From Mesostigma viride (Eukaryota > Streptophyta > Mesostigmatophyceae > Mesostigmatales > Mesostigmataceae), in contig RPFO01001298.1 of NCBI GenBank assembly GCA_009746045.1, positions 1 to 36,663 of the forward strand: DNA of 36,663 nucleotides, written 5' to 3'. Within the stretch, counting starts at the first letter, position 1. Each line of letters opens with the position of its first letter. The notes under the pieces are model-generated. The model was not told the DNA's origin. It ran no database searches and saw nothing but the letters and a program-made list of their open reading frames with translations. Position numbers and translations under genes: made by a program. Shown here in pieces: positions 34,050-36,663 of the stretch.

Positions 34050-35345
34050 CAACTATGGGATGAAACCCACGAAAAACAATTACTAGGAACTGCCATTTTT
34101 GTGCTATGTTTGCTAGCATCTGTCACCTATTTGTCATGCAAACAGTCTGAATTTCTTGTGGGCAGTTAACATAGATGTTTTTATGAGCTGTGCAATTTTC
34201 TAGGCTTAACTGAGTTCATTGATATAGGCACCCATGTGTTGGAACCCTTGGAAAACCAAGAAAAACTGCATTTGGGGGGTATTTATGCTAGCATTTGTCA
34301 CCTATTTGTCATCCAACCAGCCTGAAACTTTGTGTGCATGCTGCTTGGGATGTGTTTAGAACATGTGCAAAGTCCCAGGCCCAACTGAGCTCTATTTGGT
34401 GTCTTATGTATGCATATGTGTGATAAAACCCTTGGAAAACCAAGAAAAACTGCATTTGGGGGGTATTTATGCTAGCATTTGTCACCTATTTGTCATCCAA
34501 CCAGCCTGAAACTTTGTGGGCATGCTGCTTGGGATGTGTTTACAACATGTGCAAAGTTCCAGCCCAACTGAGTTCATTTGGAGTCATTATGTATGCATAT
34601 GTGTGATAAAACCCTTGAAAAACCAAGAAAAACTGCATTTGGGGGGTATTTATGCTAGCATTTGTCACCTATTTGTCATCCAACCAGCCTGAAACTTTGT
34701 GGGCATGCTGCTTGGGATGTGTTTACAACATGTGCAAAGTCCCAGGCCCAACTGAGTTCATTTTGAGTCATTATGTATGCATATGTGTGATAAAACCCTT
34801 GGAAAACCAAGAAAAACTGCATTTGGGGGGTATTTATGCTAGCATTTGTCACCTATTTGTCATCCAACCAGCCTGAAACTTTGTGGGCATGCTGCTTGGG
34901 ATGTGTTTACAACATGTGCAAAGTTCCAGCCCAACTGAGTTCATTTGGAGTCATTATGTATGCATATGTGTGATAAAACCCTTGAAAAACCAAGAAAAAC
35001 TGCATTTGGGGGTATTTATGCTAGCATTTGTCACCTATTTGTCATCCAACCAGCCTGAAACTTTGTGGGCATGCTGCTTGGGATGTGTTTACAACATGTG
35101 CAAAGTTCCAGCCCAACTGAGTTCATTTGGAGTCATTATGTATGCATATGTGTGATGAAACCCTTGAAAAACCATGAAAAACTGCATTTGGGGGGTATTT
35201 ATGCTAGCATTTGTCACCTATTTGTCATCCAACCAGCCTGAAACTTTGTGGGCATGCTGCTTGGGATGTGTTTACAACATGTGCAAAGTCCCAGGCCCAA
35301 CTGAGTTCATTTGATGTCTTTATATATGCATACATGCCGGAAAGT
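34050..35345. repeat. Satellite with a unit of about 184 bp, about 7 copies
   Basis: The unit contains GGGGTATTTATGCTAGCATT, CACCTATTTGTCATCCAACC, AGCCTGAAACTTTGTGGGCA and CAACATGTGCAAAG. Copies start near 34110, 34275, 34455, 34643, 34827, 35010 and 35195. The first is the most diverged and the middle ones are almost identical. Variants alternate between TCCCAGGCCCAACTG and TTCCAGCCCAACTG. The frames inside have no supported product. A unit of 184 bp fits a nucleosome-length satellite. Confidence 0.9.
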
Positions 35346-35529
35346 GCTGAAAATACGGTATTTTTTGCTAGCAAATGTCACCATGTTACCATGCTGCCGA
35401 CGCCCAAAAATTTTTTGGACCACATGGCATCATAAGATATTAGAGGTCAAACTGACCATTAATTATTCCTTCTCCAAATAATTTCCAGGGGAAGAAAATG
35501 GGTTTTCGGAGTGATGCGTGTGTCAAGAA

Positions 35530-36080
35530 ATGTCACGGTGGCACGGTGGCACGGTGGCACGGTGGCACGGTGGCACGGTGGCACGGTGGCACGGTGGCAC
35601 GGTGGCACGGTGGCACAGTGGCACCCCACGTTGGGCAGTGCTTGTGGGCAATATAACATTAGTATTGGACGTTAGGTTACCTTGTGACACCATACAAAAT
35701 CATAAAGTGGTAGTTTTATGGTGGCATGGTGTGCCGGTGTGCCGGTGTGCCGGTGTGCCGGTGGCACAGTGGCACCCCACGTTAGGCAGTGCTTGTGGAC
35801 ATTATAACATTAGTATTGGACGTTAGGTTACCTTGTGACACCATACAAAATCATAAAATGGTAGTTTTATTGTGGCATGGTGTGCCGGTGTGCCGGTGTG
35901 CCGGTGTGCCGGTGTGCCGGTGTGCCGGTGGCACAGTGGCACACCACGTTAGGCAGTGCTTCTAAACCCTAAAGATTAGTATTGGACGTTAGGTTACCTT
36001 GTGACACCATACAAAATCATAAAATGGTAGTTTTATGGTGTGCCGGTGTGCCGGTGTGCCGGTGTGCCGGTGTGCCGGTG
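35530..36080. repeat. Octamer blocks within a repeat of about 150-170 bp
   Basis: A (GGTGGCAC)n block at 35535-35620 is followed by three copies of a spacer (CCACGTTRGGCAGTGCTT, then ATTAGTATTGGACGTTAGGT). Each copy ends in a (GGTGTGCC)n block (35729-35760, 35880-35928, 36037-36080). These octamers are the reverse complements of those at 29.4-30.2 kb. Confidence 0.85.
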
Positions 36081-36469
36081 TCAAAACATGATGAGACACT
36101 TACCTCCTAGCTTTGGACCTAAGGGAGGTACAAAATAACAAAGTTGAAAAAAAGTCAATTTGTACTTGTGCTGTAGTACAATTCCAGGTGTGCCTAGGGT
36201 AATCCTCCTGTGGGCTCGAGTGTGAATCCCTCGCCTACTGGGTGTAAGTCTTCCCGCCATTGCAGAGTGTTTTAATCTGTGTGGTAAACATTGTAATGTA
36301 CGAAACCGGTTGTCCGGGTTTGAGCTTATTATTCGTATGTGTGACAAGTATTCTTAAGCCACATCGTGCGATGTGACGCATAGGAAAGTCAAAGGTCTTA
36401 ATCGCATTCATTCTCAATCATTAAGGCGCTATATTTAAATAGCCATACGTGTTTAAACCCTTGCCCTTG
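36081..36469. other. About 390 bp without a supported feature
   Basis: Moderate GC, no ORF over 90 codons, no motif that I recognise. Confidence 0.4.
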
Positions 36470-36663
36470 CCGAACGTTGCCCTTGCCCTTGCCGTTGCCG
36501 TTGCCGTTGCTGTTGCCGTTTGCGGGTGCGGTTTGCCGTTCCGTTGCCGTTGCCCGTTGCCGTGCCGTTGCCGTGTTGCCTGGTTGCCGTTGCCTGCCGT
36601 TGCCGGTTGCCCGTTGCCGTTGCCGTTGCCGTTTTGCCGTTGCCGTTGCCGTTGCATGCCGTT
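36470..36663. repeat. Degenerate (CCGTTG)n hexamer repeat, running off the window
   Basis: CCGTTGCCGTTG units with variants CCCTTG, GCCTGG and CCGTGC. It continues to the last base, so its true length is unknown. It is not a known telomere repeat. Confidence 0.85.

Noticed and set aside
36470-36663. Telomere-like hexamers at the window end
   Set aside because: The unit is CCGTTG with many variants; it is not TTTAGGG, TTAGGG or another known telomere repeat.

Overview
This window is eukaryotic nuclear DNA, most likely from the green lineage. A charophyte alga such as Chara is my best guess. That guess is inference: it rests on a GC-rich DIRS-type retrotransposon, short phase-0 introns, very heavy satellite content and a dispersed GGTCNC..CTGCAG..GNGACC palindrome. 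No rRNA, bacterial operon, CRISPR array or phage module is visible. About two thirds of the window is transposons or tandem repeats.

Layout. 1-2330: a short non-autonomous element (423-2226, read on minus) with split direct repeats and a terminus homologous to the DIRS element further on. 2335-11082 (minus): a broken multi-exon gene resembling a DDE transposase (exons 11082-9557, 4088-3315 and 3077-2335). A 5.3-kb DIRS-like retrotransposon (4143-9483, plus) sits inside its first visible intron. The element has identical 436-bp direct repeats, a Gag-like ORF and an RT-RNase H-tyrosine recombinase ORF. 11.1-12.9 kb: spacer with palindromes, an AT-rich island and a tRNA-like fragment. 12.93-18.07 kb: three successive minisatellites with 37-bp, 30-bp (4.1 kb) and 58-bp units; the 58-bp unit carries the palindrome. 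18.3-27.8 kb (plus): a large gene of about 12 visible exons with coiled-coil, SR/SP-rich and acidic low-complexity segments and several unrecognised globular domains. 28.1-29.1 kb: a decayed non-LTR (LINE) reverse transcriptase. 29.4-36.7 kb: octamer, tetramer, hexamer, 184-bp and 84-bp repeats. Among them are a foldback element and a possible first exon at 32757-32990.

The most unusual signal is the dispersed palindrome of about 20-24 bp, which can form an RNA hairpin. It lies in most introns of two unrelated genes on opposite strands, often about 45-50 nt before the 3' splice site. It is tandemly arrayed at 17.57-18.05 kb and appears exonised twice in coding sequence. Several introns of the large gene resemble each other along their length and alternate with similar short exons, as expected of mobile (introner-like) introns or of exon-intron tandem duplication.

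Most reading frames are broken by single-base losses, many of them in G or C runs. Either these loci are decaying or the assembly has homopolymer errors. I could not run any search, so family names rest on motifs seen by eye.
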